Shown in pieces: positions 21,401 through 28,210 of a DNA stretch of 49,062 bases. The stretch's first letter is position 1; every line of letters starts with the position of its first letter. The position numbers and the translations under genes were made by a program. Location: assembly GCA_905479495.1 (NCBI GenBank), contig CAJQMR010000018.1, positions 1 through 49,062 of the forward strand. Reading direction: 5' to 3'. The notes under the pieces were generated by a model that worked only from the letters and a program-made list of their open reading frames with translations, had not been told where the DNA came from and ran no database searches. This DNA is from an uncultured Anaerolineae bacterium (GTDB lineage: Bacteria > Chloroflexota > Anaerolineae > Promineifilales > Promineifilaceae).

Positions 21401-21632
21401 TCTATGTAATCAATTAGGTGACGTTGTTTCATGTAGTTTTTCTGAAGCATTTATCGGCGATGAGTATGAAATTATTATTCAGGCCATCGTTGAAGATTTT
21501 TCTGGTTCTTTAAGCAGCCAAGCTACAGTGTCTGGTGATTACTCCGAGTCAATAATGGTTAACAACGAAGCTAACTTAATCTTTTCACTAAGTGAAAATA
21601 AACTATTTTTACCAATCGTTGTGAGTGATTAA
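18435..21632 (+). CDS. Secreted ELWxSDGT-repeat protein
   Basis: 1065 residues. It opens with an N-terminal signal peptide (Lys-rich, then hydrophobic to about residue 30). About 16 repeats of roughly 45-60 residues follow, centred on ELWxSDGTxxGT, the ELWxxDGT repeat family. The repeats are likely blades of beta-propellers. From about residue 930 a CARDB/DUF11-like beta domain follows, and the chain ends FLPIVVSD. The function is unknown; a surface or extracellular binding role is inferred. GAGGGGAG lies 7 bases before the ATG. The gene is clearly more AT-rich than its neighbours and holds only one ACGGCCGT (18732) in 3.2 kb, which suggests recent acquisition or different selection. Confidence 0.88.
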   Translation: MLSKKVATVFLITLLSLQLPFAIVLLAKSAAHTLTRDVQFANATTSKPAHLIKDIETSEKYAASSLPYGFLSIGTDIYFTGYYEQSGGSIIKTDGTPGGTAVLKGDLQGYLAYPFNANLTNVNGTIFFTFNDGSTGNELWKSDGTVSGTKLVANINKTSFNPFDIYSTGGSNPYYLTPLNGLLYFSANDAIHGTELWRSDGTVTGTVLVKDINPLPLDPNIPDQGHAYPQNLTVIDNTLYFLADDGTNGTELWRSDGTEDGTLMVANINPSGDAFNSYSFVLATLNNKLYFQANDGTSGFELWESDGTAGGTNRLIDINGGPDSSEPRSFLTLNNTLYFVADDGTNGNELWKSDGTALGTEMVANINGNANSSITGYPAELVPVNNEFYFVAEGSSAVGKELWKSDGTTIGTVLVKDIWSGSQDSSPRELTQVAGKLFFTAQDATYGRELWQTDGTLNGTILVKDIYEGSNSSYPTSLTEINGKLLFSANTLTYGEEPWVSDGTELGTHLLVDVAYETNSFLTQGFVNLNEQLYFPANSDSLVGELWVTDATITGTHLVGDLYPGEFGSYPSELTIMGNSLYFAANHPTYANRLWRSDGSITNTTVISTSGDTPDNLFVLTDTLYFAAGTSATGVELWKSDGTLLGTSLVKDIYPGTSPGSPNNLVEFHGLLYFAAAGSNLNMELWRSDGTEAGTFMVKDIHPSSRSLPSSLTVSNDRLFFIANDNEITRGLWASDGTEEGTIRLHGTFTNTDQFLDYTSQLQAYSNGIVFPGNDGIHGTELWVSDGTVAGTMLLADIWPGTEGSFPHNFVLFDNRVFFVANEGISGYELWETNGTAEGTKLVMDIYPGESGSLPRKLTVINDLLFFSATNGTDGFEPWVSDGTITGTRRIQDIYPGVGSSGPMYFAELGNNIVFYAHDKEYDSEPWVMSTLADLAISHATDNFSIDRNKPFTFTTTIKNFGVHMVPNVDVTITLSTEINILSVTANNGLCNQLGDVVSCSFSEAFIGDEYEIIIQAIVEDFSGSLSSQATVSGDYSESIMVNNEANLIFSLSENKLFLPIVVSD

Positions 21633-21644
21633 ATGGCTGAATAG

Positions 21645-22217
21645 TTACGGAGCCACCCAAACGATAAAACTGAGGGTGGCTTCTTTGTATTCAGCACTGA
21701 TTTCCCAGCAACCCAGCGCGGGCAGGGTAATGCCGGTCATCATGAATTGCCCGTAGTCTGGATGATAAGCATTGGTGCCATAAACGATTGGCTCCACCGC
21801 GGCCTCACCATCTAGCTGCTGTGCAGAAAGGGTAATCTCGGGCTGAGGCTCTTCTGTCTGACTGTAGCCTTCATGCCACAGGGCAATTTTATTCCCATAC
21901 CCGGTATCGGTTTTGGGCAGGCCGTACCAGATACCCCCGGTTCTTAAGTCAGTCCACAGCTCATTGGTACCATACCAAAAACCACCGCTTGGAGCCGTTT
22001 CAGGGTAAGGCTCTGGCGGAACGAAGGGGGACTCTGGTGGTTGGGTGGTAGGGCAGTTTTCGGCACCAGTCATTTCGGGGGTGTCTGTGGGCGCAGCGGT
22101 TGGCATGGTCGCGGGGGTGGGATTTGCTTCGGAAACGGCCGTTTCCGATCCACCACCGGTACAACCACCTAAACCCAATACAAAGAAGATGAATGCATAA
22201 AAAATAAACCGTTTCAT
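21645..22217 (-). CDS. Hypothetical lipoprotein
   Basis: 190 residues from the ATG at 22217, chosen over an upstream ATG at 22301. It has AAGGGGA a few bases upstream, and its product begins MKRFIFYAFIFF with a lipobox ending Gly-Gly-Cys19. The Cys is followed by a Thr/Pro-rich linker to about residue 60 and a domain rich in Trp and Gly (FWYGTNELW, GGIWYGLP) that I do not recognise beyond similarity to Chloroflexota hypothetical lipoproteins. It is probably anchored on the outer face of the membrane. It converges with the ELW gene (13-base gap) and is divergent from the arginine operon. One ACGGCCGT lies inside an 18-bp palindrome at 22130-22147. Confidence 0.8.
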   Translation of the reverse strand: MKRFIFYAFIFFVLGLGGCTGGGSETAVSEANPTPATMPTAAPTDTPEMTGAENCPTTQPPESPFVPPEPYPETAPSGGFWYGTNELWTDLRTGGIWYGLPKTDTGYGNKIALWHEGYSQTEEPQPEITLSAQQLDGEAAVEPIVYGTNAYHPDYGQFMMTGITLPALGCWEISAEYKEATLSFIVWVAP

Positions 22218-22357
22218 CAGCGTCCCCTTTTTCACCGCAAGATCTCTATTTACGATACCCCGCCCGGTTGCAATCGGTTCCATCTTCAAATATTTGGGCA
22301 AATAATACAGGAATCCAGACTGAATCTAGCCAAAATTACCTAATTTTGAAATTTTGG

Positions 22358-22385
22358 TTGACAGCTGGAATTTATCTGCTAAATT
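22358..22385 (+). promoter_or_regulatory. Promoter of the argC operon
   Basis: A consensus -35 TTGACA at 22358-22363, a 16-base spacer, and a -10 TAAATT at 22380-22385 (4 of 6). Transcription should begin near 22392-22394, one to three bases before the leader-peptide ATG at 22395, so the leader would be translated as a leaderless mRNA. No ribosome binding site precedes that ATG, which agrees with this. Confidence 0.7.
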
Positions 22386-22394
22386 TCTGCCACG

Positions 22395-22478
22395 ATGAAA
22401 ACATTTATTGACTCACAAGCAGCTCTTTTTATTCGCCGCCGTCGCCAGATACATAGTCTGGTATTTGAGCTTGCCTGA
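22395..22478 (+). CDS. Arginine leader peptide (27 codons)
   Basis: A small ORF, ATG to TGA, whose codons 14-17 (22434-22445) are CGC CGC CGT CGC, four consecutive arginines. The product reads MKTFIDSQAALFI, then RRRR, then QIHSLVFELA. It lies between a sigma-70-like promoter and a rho-independent terminator that precedes argC, and competing RNA segments begin at its last Arg codon. This is the layout of trp/his-type attenuation leaders. Its own product is expected to have no function. There is no Shine-Dalgarno sequence; a leaderless start is proposed from the promoter position. The role is inferred from sequence only. Confidence 0.75.
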   Translation: MKTFIDSQAALFIRRRRQIHSLVFELA

Positions 22479-22518
22479 GTCACTTTAAGAAGACAAACGC
22501 AACCTGAACCGCCAGACT
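22445..22518 (+). promoter_or_regulatory. Attenuator: competing 1:2 and 2:3 hairpins
   Basis: Segment 1 CCAGA (22445-22449) pairs with TCTGG (22457-22461). Segment 2 AGTCTGG (22455-22461) pairs perfectly with segment 3 CCAGACT (22512-22518), which is also the left arm of the terminator. A ribosome stalled on the first Arg codons would cover segment 1, leaving 2:3 (antiterminator) to form. A ribosome that reaches the TGA at 22476 would favour 1:2 and therefore the 3:4 terminator. Predicted effect: transcription of argC onward when charged tRNA-Arg is scarce. Confidence 0.7.
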
Positions 22519-22544
22519 TCACGAGAGTCTGGCGGTTTTTTTTT
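22507..22544 (+). terminator. Rho-independent terminator of the arginine attenuator
   Basis: A perfect 12-bp stem, AACCGCCAGACT (22507-22518) with AGTCTGGCGGTT (22526-22537), a 7-base loop, and an unbroken run of T to 22544. It sits before argC with no complete gene upstream on the same strand other than the leader peptide, so it serves as a regulatory rather than an end-of-operon terminator. Confidence 0.9.
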
Positions 22545-22548
22545 GCCA

Positions 22549-22581
22549 AGGTGCGACGCACTTTTGAAGTGCGTCGCACCT
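22549..22581. repeat. Perfect 15-bp inverted repeat before argC
   Basis: AGGTGCGACGCACTT at 22549-22563 and its exact reverse complement at 22567-22581, with a 3-base loop. It lies between the attenuator and the argC ribosome binding site, with no T-run. It belongs to the class of word-like hairpins found in most gaps here; it could also affect mRNA stability or argC initiation. Confidence 0.8.
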
Positions 22582-22599
22582 ACGAAAACGGAGATCATG

Positions 22600-23607
22600 A
22601 TGATTAAAGCAGGAATTTTTGGGGCGACTGGGTATACCGGCTACGAATTGGTAAAGATTTTGCAGCAGCATCCGCAAGTGAATGTGGCTTTTGCCACGTC
22701 GCAATCGTTTGCCGGGCAGCATTTGTCAGATGTGTACCCGCAAGCGCCACATCTGCCGCTCGTTCTAGGGGAAGAAGCTCCGTTGGACGCGGTAGATGTG
22801 GTTTTTTTGTGCCTGCCTCATGCGGCAGCGGCAGAAACGGCCGTACTCGCCCTGGCTGCTGGGGTAACTGTCATTGACCTCAGCGCCGACTTCCGGCTGA
22901 AAGATGCTGACACGTACGCCAGTTGGTATGACAAAGCCCATCCCGCGCCCCACCTGCTGGCAAACGCCGTCTACGGCCTGACCGAATTCGCCCGTGACCA
23001 ACTGCCGGGGGTCAAATTGGTGGCTACGCCCGGCTGCTACCCCACCAGCATTTTACTGCCATTACGACCTTTGCTCACCGCCAACCTCCCCATCACCGGC
23101 CCCATCATCGCCGATTCTAAATCCGGCACTTCTGGCGCAGGCCGGACGCCCAAGCCAGGCACCCATTTCATCCAGGTACACAATAACTTTGCCCCCTACA
23201 AAATCGGCCGCAGCCACCGCCACCTGCCCGAAATCGAGCAGGTGATGGGCTGGTTCCACCAAGATGCACCCGAGCTTATTTTTTCGCCGCACCTGCTGCC
23301 GGTGGAACGGGGCATATTGTCTACCATTTATGTCAACTTTTCCGAGCCAGTAGCGCTGGATGAGGTACGGCCGTATTTCAGCAAACTATACGCCGACGAA
23401 CCGTTCGTCTGTCTGCTGCCAGAAGGCGAGCTAGCCAGCCTGGCCCATGTCACTCACAGCAACAAATGTGTCATTGGGTTAACGATGGCGGGAAATACTC
23501 TGATCATTACCTCTGCCATCGACAATTTGGTAAAAGGTGCCGCCGGGCAGGCAGTGCAGAACATGAACGTGGTTTTTGGCATTGAGGAAACAATGGGGCT
23601 AGTCTAA
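22600..23607 (+). CDS. argC: N-acetyl-gamma-glutamyl-phosphate reductase
   Basis: 335 residues. NADPH-dependent reduction of N-acetylglutamyl phosphate to the semialdehyde, third step of arginine synthesis. GATGYTG of the Rossmann fold lies at residues 8-14 and the catalytic Cys146 in TPGCYPTS; KSGTSGAGR and a SHRHLPEI segment follow, all typical of type 1 ArgC. The start is ATG 22600 (GGAG 6 bases upstream) or the adjacent ATG 22597; upstream in-frame codons translate the hairpin and are not part of the gene. It is first in the arginine operon and lies directly behind the attenuator. Confidence 0.95.
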   Translation: MIKAGIFGATGYTGYELVKILQQHPQVNVAFATSQSFAGQHLSDVYPQAPHLPLVLGEEAPLDAVDVVFLCLPHAAAAETAVLALAAGVTVIDLSADFRLKDADTYASWYDKAHPAPHLLANAVYGLTEFARDQLPGVKLVATPGCYPTSILLPLRPLLTANLPITGPIIADSKSGTSGAGRTPKPGTHFIQVHNNFAPYKIGRSHRHLPEIEQVMGWFHQDAPELIFSPHLLPVERGILSTIYVNFSEPVALDEVRPYFSKLYADEPFVCLLPEGELASLAHVTHSNKCVIGLTMAGNTLIITSAIDNLVKGAAGQAVQNMNVVFGIEETMGLV

Positions 23608-23613
23608 TTACTG

Positions 23614-23654
23614 AATTACCCAATTACGCAATGACGCTCTGTAATTTGGTAATT
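23614..23654. repeat. Inverted repeat between argC and argB
   Basis: AATTACCCAATTAC (23614-23627) pairs with GTAATTTGGTAATT (23641-23654), 13 of 14 positions. The same AATTACCC word recurs at 34319 and in the GNAT-ArgG linker near 26668. It occupies the 60-base argC-argB gap. Confidence 0.75.
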
Positions 23655-23667
23655 GTTGAGGTGCAAC

Positions 23668-24423
23668 ATGCAAGTATTAAAAATTGGCGGCAACGAGTTG
23701 GATAATCCCGGATTTTTGGCGGGACTGGCAGCCTATGTGGCGGGAACGGCCGTTCCTCACATCATCGTGCATGGTGGCGGGCGGGCCATTGTGGCTCTGG
23801 AGCAAAAAGTCGGGCTGCAATCCACCAAGGTAGACGGCCATCGCGTCACCGACCGCGAAATGATCAGCGTAGTGCAAATGGCGCTGAGCGGCCAAACCAA
23901 CAAACAAATTGTGACGGCACTGCTGGCCGCTGGGGTCGATGCCATCGGACTTAGCGGCGTAGATGGCGGGCTTTTGCGCTGCCAGAAAAAACAGCACCCC
24001 ACGGCCGATCTCGGCTACGTTGGCGAAATCAGCCAGGTGCGCACAGAACTGCTGCATCGGCTCACCGATCTAGGGTTGACCGTGGTGCTCTCACCGCTCT
24101 CACTGGGTGTCGATGGCTACACGTACAACGTCAACGCCGACGATGCTGCCAGCGCCGTGGCCCTGGCCCTGCAAGCGGAGCGGTTGACTTTTGTGTCTAA
24201 CGTACCGGGAGTGTTGGCGAACGGCCGTATCCTACCCCACCTTACCCCTCGCCAAACCGAAACACTCATCAGCGACGGCATCATCACCGATGGCATGGTG
24301 CCCAAAGTACGCGCCGCCCTGGCTACCATTGCCCAGGGCGTGCAGCAAACCCAAATCGTCAACCTGGCCGGTTTGCTCAGCAACAGCGGCACAGTCTTTA
24401 CCGCCCAAACGATTACGGAGTGA
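23668..24423 (+). CDS. argB: Acetylglutamate kinase
   Basis: 251 residues, amino-acid kinase fold. It phosphorylates N-acetylglutamate. VLKIGGNEL at the N-terminus, IIVHGGGR near residue 35, RVTDREM, GLSGVDGGLL and NVNADDAAS match the family. The start is ATG 23668 with GAGGTG upstream. The GLSGVDG form is also seen in LysZ kinases, which act on LysW-bound substrates; the presence of ArgJ nearby and the absence of a LysW gene here favour the acetylated route. Second gene of the operon. Confidence 0.9.
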   Translation: MQVLKIGGNELDNPGFLAGLAAYVAGTAVPHIIVHGGGRAIVALEQKVGLQSTKVDGHRVTDREMISVVQMALSGQTNKQIVTALLAAGVDAIGLSGVDGGLLRCQKKQHPTADLGYVGEISQVRTELLHRLTDLGLTVVLSPLSLGVDGYTYNVNADDAASAVALALQAERLTFVSNVPGVLANGRILPHLTPRQTETLISDGIITDGMVPKVRAALATIAQGVQQTQIVNLAGLLSNSGTVFTAQTITE

Positions 24424-24433
24424 GGGAAAACAG

Positions 24434-24484
24434 AACGCTGATTTTCCTGATTTCCATGATCAGGAAGATCAGGCAAATCAGCGT
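24434..24484. repeat. Inverted repeat between argB and argD
   Basis: A 22-base arm at 24434-24455 pairs with 24463-24484, with two mismatches and a 7-base loop. It fills the argB-argD gap up to the argD ribosome binding site, so it could attenuate or process the transcript. The word (ATTTTCCTGAT) is unlike those at other gaps. Confidence 0.8.
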
Positions 24485-24504
24485 CCCATTAAAGGAGCAA
24501 ACCT

Positions 24505-25689
24505 ATGAATAAACAAGAAATCATTGAGGCGGAAGCCAACAACGTTTTGCACACATACAATCGGCCGGAGATTGTTTTTAGCCACGGTGAGGGTATGTAC
24601 CTATACGACACCGACGGCAATCAATACCTCGATTTCACCTCTGGTATTGCCGTAACGGCATTGGGCCACAGCGATCCAGATTGGGTAACGGCCGTTTCCC
24701 AGCAAGCCGCCAAGCTCACCCACGTCAGCAACCTGTTCCACAGCGCACCCCAAGCCCAACTAGCCCAAAAACTGGTCGAAAATTCCTTCGCCGACAAAGT
24801 TTTCTTCTGCAATTCCGGCGCAGAGGCCAATGAAGCAGCCCTAAAATTTGCCCGCAAAGTTGGCAAAATGAAACACGACAGCAAAACCAACATTGTTGCT
24901 TTCGGTGGCGGCTTCCACGGCCGTACGATGGGGTCTCTCTCTGCCACTTACAAGGAGCAATACCGCGCACCGTTTGCTCCGCTGGTTCCCGGCGTCACCT
25001 TCGTGCCATTTAACGATTTGGCTGCCGCCCGTGAAGCGATTGACGATGACACCTGCGCTGTCATCATCGAACCGATTCAGGGAGAAGGCGGCGTTAATCC
25101 GGCCACACCGGGCTTTTTGCATGCTCTAAGGGCAGCTTGCGATGCTCACAATGCCCTGCTCGTCTTTGACGAGGTGCAGTGCGGTTTGGGACGGACCGGC
25201 CTGCTGTGGGCTTACCGCCAATTTGATGTCACGCCAGACATCATGACGCTGGCAAAGCCGCTGGCAGGTGGTCTGCCCATCGGTGCCACGCTGGTTACCC
25301 AAGCGGTAGCCGAGGTGATCAAGCCGGGTGATCATGGCAGTACTTTTGCGGCCGGACCGCTGGTCTGTGCAGCCGCCAATGTGGTGTTCGACAAGGTCAA
25401 TCAGCTCAACTTTTTGCAAGCCGTGCAGGAAAATGGCGACTATTTAAAGTACCGACTGCAAACGCTGGAGCTGGAGCAAATTGTTGAGGTGCGCGGCCAA
25501 GGATTGCTGGTCGGCGTGGCCCTGAACCAGCCAGCCGCGCCCATCATGGCCGCAGCCAGAGCCAAAGGCGTGCTCATCCTCACCGCTGGGGAAGAGGTAC
25601 TGCGGCTGGCTCCCCCGCTGATTGTGAACAGGGAAGAGATTGATACGGCCGTTTCCACCATTGCTGCCTGTTTGGAGGAGATGTCATGA
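24505..25689 (+). CDS. argD: Acetylornithine aminotransferase
   Basis: 394 residues, class III PLP aminotransferase. It converts N-acetylglutamate semialdehyde to N-acetylornithine. The PLP-binding Lys251 lies in LAKPLAGGLPIGA; NSGAEANEAALK (near residue 95) and FDEVQCGLGRTG (near 220) are the family signatures. AAAGGAG precedes the ATG. Its TGA overlaps the ATG of the next gene by four bases (ATGA), so the two are translationally coupled. Confidence 0.94.
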   Translation: MNKQEIIEAEANNVLHTYNRPEIVFSHGEGMYLYDTDGNQYLDFTSGIAVTALGHSDPDWVTAVSQQAAKLTHVSNLFHSAPQAQLAQKLVENSFADKVFFCNSGAEANEAALKFARKVGKMKHDSKTNIVAFGGGFHGRTMGSLSATYKEQYRAPFAPLVPGVTFVPFNDLAAAREAIDDDTCAVIIEPIQGEGGVNPATPGFLHALRAACDAHNALLVFDEVQCGLGRTGLLWAYRQFDVTPDIMTLAKPLAGGLPIGATLVTQAVAEVIKPGDHGSTFAAGPLVCAAANVVFDKVNQLNFLQAVQENGDYLKYRLQTLELEQIVEVRGQGLLVGVALNQPAAPIMAAARAKGVLILTAGEEVLRLAPPLIVNREEIDTAVSTIAACLEEMS

Positions 25690-26114
25690 AACAACCAGAA
25701 ATACGCCCTTTCTGCCTGGAGGACAGAGACGCCGTGGTCGCCATCTGGGAAGCGTGCGGCCTGATTGTGCCCTGGAATGATCCACACAAAGATATTGCCC
25801 GCAAAATGCAGGTCAATCCTGAACTATTTTTGGTGGCAGAACTAGACGGCCGTGTCGTAGGCACGGTCATGGGCGGCTACGAAGGGCATCGTGGCTGGCT
25901 CAATTACCTGGCCGTTTCACCCGACTGCCAGGGCAATGGGGTAGGTCGCACCCTGATGGAAGTTATCGAGGCCAAACTATTGGCCCTGGGCTGTCCCAAG
26001 ATTAATCTACAGGTGCGCACCAGCAATACGGCCGTTATCCAATTCTATGGCCACCTCGGCTACCATATCGACGACGTGATCAGCCTGGGCAAACGACTTA
26101 TCAAAGACGATTAA
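25686..26114 (+). CDS. GNAT acetyltransferase (YpeA-like)
   Basis: 142 residues. Complete GNAT fold with LNYLAVSPDCQGNGVGRTLM as the acetyl-CoA-binding segment and a C-terminal LQVRTSNTAVIQFYGHLGY. It most resembles the YpeA family of small acetyltransferases; the substrate is unknown. ATGA overlap with argD places it in the arginine operon, which may mean a role in arginine metabolism or only shared transcription. Confidence 0.85.
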   Translation: MKQPEIRPFCLEDRDAVVAIWEACGLIVPWNDPHKDIARKMQVNPELFLVAELDGRVVGTVMGGYEGHRGWLNYLAVSPDCQGNGVGRTLMEVIEAKLLALGCPKINLQVRTSNTAVIQFYGHLGYHIDDVISLGKRLIKDD

Positions 26115-26122
26115 AAGCATTA

Positions 26123-26182
26123 GCCACAGAGTTCACAGAGGAAATAGAGATTCCCCTCTTTATTCTCTGTGTTCTCTGTGGC
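26123..26182. repeat. Inverted repeat of CACAGAG words
   Basis: GCCACAGAGTTCACAGAGGA (26123-26142) faces TCTCTGTGTTCTCTGTGGC (about 26164-26182). A second hairpin of the same word family lies at 38694-38753. It fills the gap between the two GNAT genes and ends 10 bases before the next ATG. Confidence 0.8.
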
Positions 26183-26191
26183 AAAAAAACT

Positions 26192-27982
26192 ATGAACATC
26201 AGACCCGCACACCCACAAGACATCCCCCACATCCTCACCCTGCTTAACGACCACGTGCGGCGCGGTGATGTGCTGCCCCGCACCGCCCAATCCATTCACG
26301 ACACGCTGCCCGACTGGCTGGTGGGCATCGATGCCGAAGACGAACTGGTTGCCTGCGTCTCGCTGCTTTACTACAGTCAGGCGCTGGCCGAAGTACGCTC
26401 GCTGGCCGTGGCCGATAAGGTAAAAGGTCAGGGCTGGGGCCGCAGCATCGTCAAAGCAATTATCGCTCAGGCCAAACTCCAGCAAGTACCCATTCTGTTT
26501 GCTCTGACACGGGCCGTGCCCTTTTTCCAGAAAATGGGCTTCACCATCAGCAGTCGGGAGCTGTTCCCGGAAAAGGTATGGCGGGATTGTCACGTTTGCC
26601 CCTTATTGGAGCACTGTGATGAAACGGCCGTTGTCCTCCATCTCACCCCACAACCCATCCAGCCACAAAATTACCCAGTTATTCAATTACAACATATTCA
26701 AATAGGAGATTTACCCATGTCAAAACCAACCATCAACAAAGCCGTTCTCGCCTACTCAGGCGGTCTAGACACTTCCGTCATCGTGCCCTGGCTGCGCGAA
26801 AATTATGGCTGTGAAGTCATCTGCTTTTGCGCCAACATCGGCCAGGGTGAAGATGAACTACAAGGTCTAAAAGAAAAAGCCTTGGCCAGTGGAGCCAGCA
26901 AAGTGTACGTAGAAGATTTGCGCCATGAGTTTGCCAAAGATTTCCTCTTCCCCATGCTGCAATCTGGGGCAATTTACGAGCGGCAATACCTGCTGGGCAC
27001 CTCAATTGCCCGACCTCTCATTGCCAAATGGCAGGTAGCCATCGCCGAAGCTGAAGGGGCCGATGCCGTAGCCCACGGGGCCACTGGCAAAGGGAACGAT
27101 CAGGTCCGCTTTGAGCTAACCTACAAGGCGCTCAACCCCACCCTGAAAGTAATTGCCCCCTGGCGCGAGTGGGACATTCGCTCCCGCGAAGACGCCATCG
27201 CCTACGCCAAAAAGCACAACGTGCCGGTGACCCACACTAAAAAATCGATCTACAGTCGGGACAGCAACTTGTGGCACTTGTCGCATGAAGGCGGCATTTT
27301 GGAAGACCCCAGCAACGAGCCAGAAGAGAGCATGTACCAATGGACCGTTTCACCCGAAAAAGCGCCCGACGAGCCAGAAATTGTCACCGTCCATTTTGAA
27401 GAAGGGGTCCCGGTTTCTGTCAATGATGCCCAGCTGCCACCCGCCGCCCTCATCGCCAAGCTAAACGACCTGGGAGCCAAACACGGTGTTGGTCGGGTCG
27501 ATCTGGTGGAAAATCGGCTGGTGGGCATGAAATCTCACGGCGTCTATGAGACCCCTGGGGGTACGATTTTGTACGCCGCTCATCGGGAGCTGGAATCGCT
27601 TTGCCTGGACCGCGACACCAGCCACTTCAAGGAAGAGCTGGCAGTGAGATATGCCGAGCTGGTCTACTTTGGCAAGTGGTTCCACACGCTGCGCGAGTCG
27701 ATGCAGGCGTTTATCACTGACACACAAAAAACGATCACCGGTTGGGTAAAGATTAAGCTGTACAAGGGGAACGTCATCGTCATTGGGCGGCACAGCGATA
27801 ACAGCCTGTACCGTGAAGATTTTGCCACCTTTGGCAAGGAAGACGTGTATGATCAGAAGGACGCAGTGGGCTTCATCAATCTGTTTGGCCTGCAAATGAA
27901 GGTCCAGGCGATGATGGACGTGAGCAACGGCGGCAAAACCCGCTATGCTGCACCGGACTACTCCAAGTTCAAGCGCGACTAA
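26192..27982 (+). CDS. argG: N-acetylglutamate synthase-like GNAT fused in frame to argininosuccinate synthase
   Basis: 596 residues without a stop. Residues 1-150 are a GNAT with EVRSLAV, GQGWGRSIV, FALTRAVPFFQKMGF and a KVWRDCHVCPLLEHCDE segment characteristic of short ArgA-type N-acetylglutamate synthases. Residues 176-596 are a full-length ArgG: AYSGGLDTS P-loop near 185, then GATGKGNDQVRFE and SIYSRDSNLWHLSHEGG. ArgG joins citrulline and aspartate. The 25-residue linker translates DNA that looks intergenic (an AATTACCCAGTTATTCAATTA repeat-like word) and ends in AGGAGA plus ATG 26717, so ArgG may also be made alone. Either a true fusion or two overlapping products is possible. Last gene of the operon. 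No ACGGCCGT lies in the ArgG part. Confidence 0.9.
   Translation: MNIRPAHPQDIPHILTLLNDHVRRGDVLPRTAQSIHDTLPDWLVGIDAEDELVACVSLLYYSQALAEVRSLAVADKVKGQGWGRSIVKAIIAQAKLQQVPILFALTRAVPFFQKMGFTISSRELFPEKVWRDCHVCPLLEHCDETAVVLHLTPQPIQPQNYPVIQLQHIQIGDLPMSKPTINKAVLAYSGGLDTSVIVPWLRENYGCEVICFCANIGQGEDELQGLKEKALASGASKVYVEDLRHEFAKDFLFPMLQSGAIYERQYLLGTSIARPLIAKWQVAIAEAEGADAVAHGATGKGNDQVRFELTYKALNPTLKVIAPWREWDIRSREDAIAYAKKHNVPVTHTKKSIYSRDSNLWHLSHEGGILEDPSNEPEESMYQWTVSPEKAPDEPEIVTVHFEEGVPVSVNDAQLPPAALIAKLNDLGAKHGVGRVDLVENRLVGMKSHGVYETPGGTILYAAHRELESLCLDRDTSHFKEELAVRYAELVYFGKWFHTLRESMQAFITDTQKTITGWVKIKLYKGNVIVIGRHSDNSLYREDFATFGKEDVYDQKDAVGFINLFGLQMKVQAMMDVSNGGKTRYAAPDYSKFKRD
26704..26719 (+). promoter_or_regulatory. 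Internal ribosome binding site and ArgG start
   Basis: AGGAGA begins at 26704 and the ATG is at 26717, in frame with the upstream GNAT. The product from here begins MSKPTINKAVLAYSGG, the normal ArgG N-terminus. This decides whether the cell makes a fusion, free ArgG (421 residues), or both. Confidence 0.75.
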
Positions 27983-27989
27983 ATTGGGG

Positions 27990-28036
27990 GATTGGAGACT
28001 GGAGATTGGAGATTTTCTTCAATCTCCCCTCCAATC
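27990..28036. repeat. GGAGATT-word inverted repeat after argG
   Basis: GATTGGAGACTGGAGATTGG faces AATCTCCCCTCCAATC. It begins 8 bases after the argG stop and may end the operon, though there is no T-run. A related word forms the perfect hairpin at 37514-37575. Confidence 0.75.
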
Positions 28037-28066
28037 GGCATCTCACCCAGCGTGGGGGGCTATAAT

Positions 28067-28195
28067 TGTCATTTTGAACGGAGCACAGCGCAGTGAAAAA
28101 TCCCTCTAAATCTAGCCAGCCAGAACCATTGCCCGTGGGCAAAGCAATTGGGATTGCTGCTCCGGAGGGATGCTTCGCTGCGCTCAGCATGACAA
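28067..28195. repeat. Long imperfect inverted repeat TGTCATT...ATGAC
   Basis: The left arm 28067-28106 (begins TGTCATTTTGAACG, ends TCCCTC) faces the right arm 28165-28195 (begins GAGGGATGC, ends AGCATGACAA), around about 58 bases of loop. It lies in the gene-free stretch 27983-28466. Confidence 0.65.
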
Positions 28196-28210
28196 GGTGA
28201 GGCAGCTCCT

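Noticed and set aside
18435..21632. Tandem ELWxSDGT repeats as a possible CRISPR or DNA satellite
   Set aside because: Repeats are conserved as protein with variable DNA and spacing; the frame is open throughout.
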